From NCBI GenBank assembly GCA_963765295.1, contig CAVXVO010000004.1, positions 62,001 to 126,000 on the forward strand: a DNA stretch of 64,000 nucleotides, written 5' to 3'. A program made the translations under genes and the position numbers. Positions 63,306 through 64,000 of this stretch are shown one piece after another. The notes under the pieces are model-generated. The model did no database searches, had not been told where the DNA came from, and was given only the letters and a program-made list of their open reading frames with translations. This stretch comes from PALSA-612 sp963765295 (lineage in GTDB: Bacteria; Actinomycetota; Thermoleophilia; Gaiellales; Gaiellaceae). Every line of letters starts with the position of its first letter. The stretch's first letter is position 1.

Positions 63306-64000
63306 CGAGGCAGATGGAGGTGTCGGCGGCGCCGTAGTAGATGCGGACATCGCCGGATGCCTGGTCGTGGACGACACCGCAGGGGAAGACGACGTTCGGC
63401 ACGTCACCCTGGCGTTCGTAGCTGGCCAGCGGCCCGAAGGCCGCGTCCGAGGACCGGTGGAGCACGCGCGTCGGCTCGTCGAGGTCGAGCAGCGCGAGGC
63501 CGAGGCGATAGAGGTCGCCCGCGACGGTCTGCTTGGCTCCGTGATAGATCAACAGCCACCCGTGCTCGGTCTTGATGAGCGGCGGGCCGATCCCGATCCG
63601 CCGGGAGTCCCACCACGCACCGCGCCGCGGCTGCAGGACCTGCTCGCCCGTGGTCCAGCTGTGCAGGTCGGGGGAACGGGACAGGAAGATCTCGCCGCGT
63701 GAGCCGCCGTAGGCGTTGATCGGCCGGTGGAAGAGAATCCACTCTCCGCCGATTCGTTCCGGCAGCAGGGCGGCGTTCTTGTCCTCCGCGCGCTTGATGA
63801 TGCCGAGTCGCTCGACCGTACGGAAGTCGGTCGTGGTGGCGAGGTAGACCGCCGCGCCCGCAGGCCCGTAGGCGGTGCAGGTGATGGCATAGCGGCCGAG
63901 CTCGTCGAGCCAGACGACACGCGGGTCCTCGAAGCCCCAGAGCTCGGTCTCCACCCCGTCTTCTCCCTCCAGCAGGGGCTCCGGGGACACTTCCCACTGG
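63256..64000 (-). CDS. GH130-type glycosidase/phosphorylase (partial at window end)
   Basis: About 247 C-terminal residues of a five-bladed beta-propeller of the GH130 type are present. The frame is open to the window end (WEVSPEPLLEGEDGVETELW). It has GFEDPRVVWLDELGRYAITC, KNAALLPERIGGEWILFHRP, WWDSRRIGIGPPLIKTEHGW, LIYHGAKQ and VVFPCGVVHDQASGDVRIYY with GAADTSICLATA. EDPR, GIGPPLI and YGAAD are the family landmarks. GH130 enzymes phosphorolyse or hydrolyse beta-mannosides. It overlaps the end of the znuB gene by 50 bases in convergent orientation. Confidence 0.83.
   Translation of the reverse strand, partial: QWEVSPEPLLEGEDGVETELWGFEDPRVVWLDELGRYAITCTAYGPAGAAVYLATTTDFRTVERLGIIKRAEDKNAALLPERIGGEWILFHRPINAYGGSRGEIFLSRSPDLHSWTTGEQVLQPRRGAWWDSRRIGIGPPLIKTEHGWLLIYHGAKQTVAGDLYRLGLALLDLDEPTRVLHRSSDAAFGPLASYERQGDVPNVVFPCGVVHDQASGDVRIYYGAADTSICLATARLDELLETLLDED

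Overview
The window is high-GC DNA with many GTG starts, ATGA/GTGA gene overlaps, a predicted F420-type luciferase-like oxidoreductase, FCD-type GntR regulators, Zur and LuxR/HD-GYP proteins, and two proteins carrying a cyclic-nucleotide-binding domain of nearly identical style. This fits an uncultured soil actinobacterium, most plausibly of the Thermoleophilia (Gaiella/Solirubrobacter-like). That placement is an inference from gene content, not from a marker gene. No rRNA, tRNA, CRISPR array or insertion sequence was recognised.

Layout. 0-4.4 kb: a leftward sugar operon (lyxose-isomerase-type cupin, PfkB kinase, class II FBP-type aldolase, 2-oxoacid dehydrogenase E1 alpha and beta) facing a rightward class II (fuculose-type) aldolase. 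4.5-11.9 kb: an MFS-cNMP fusion, a DAO-type flavoprotein, a secreted protein, and an M24 protein / HIBADH-like dehydrogenase / GntR group. 12-16.7 kb: a complete branched-chain-type ABC transporter (livJHMGF). 16.7-21.3 kb: glutaminyl-tRNA synthetase, two M20 hydrolases and a CoxG protein.

21.3-39.1 kb is the most notable part: a divergent supercluster that reads as a vitamin B6 degradation locus. The leftward arm carries Zn-alcohol dehydrogenase, VOC protein, pyridoxal 4-dehydrogenase, 4-pyridoxolactonase, a 3-hydroxyacyl-CoA-dehydrogenase-like FHMPC dehydrogenase, molybdenum hydroxylase large and 2Fe-2S subunits, a class II aldolase-type HMPDC decarboxylase, a cupin, an M29/NicX-like metalloprotein, a luciferase-like oxidoreductase and a GntR regulator. 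The rightward arm carries a BMP-type ABC importer (binding protein, double ATPase, two permeases), pyridoxamine-pyruvate aminotransferase and the FAD subunit of the molybdenum hydroxylase. Together they could import B6 vitamers and convert pyridoxamine/pyridoxal to 3-hydroxy-2-methylpyridine-5-carboxylate. The flavin monooxygenase and hydrolase known from Mesorhizobium are absent. A molybdenum hydroxylase plus a NicX-like protein could supply a different ring-opening route.

39-50.9 kb: a GH18 chitinase-like protein abutting a GH5-like fragment (a suspect junction), an ATPase-cNMP regulator, small proteins, a YihY membrane protein, an unusual Nramp transporter in an operon with a lipoprotein and two PRC-barrel proteins, an AI-2E-type permease and an S10 peptidase. 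51-59.3 kb: a second DAO flavoprotein paralogous to the one at 6.2 kb, an HD-GYP/LuxR regulator, glycerol kinase, membrane proteins and a nucleotidyltransferase. 59.3-64 kb: zur divergent from a zinc ABC transporter (znuA, znuC, two znuB), ending in a truncated GH130-like gene.

Many genes carry single-base frameshifts. They are sparse in most of the window, very dense between about 30.4 and 38.9 kb, and essentially absent from 39 to 56 kb. Most are resolved by removing one inserted base, and codon-level conservation continues on both sides. I therefore treat them as probable sequence errors and annotate whole genes across them.
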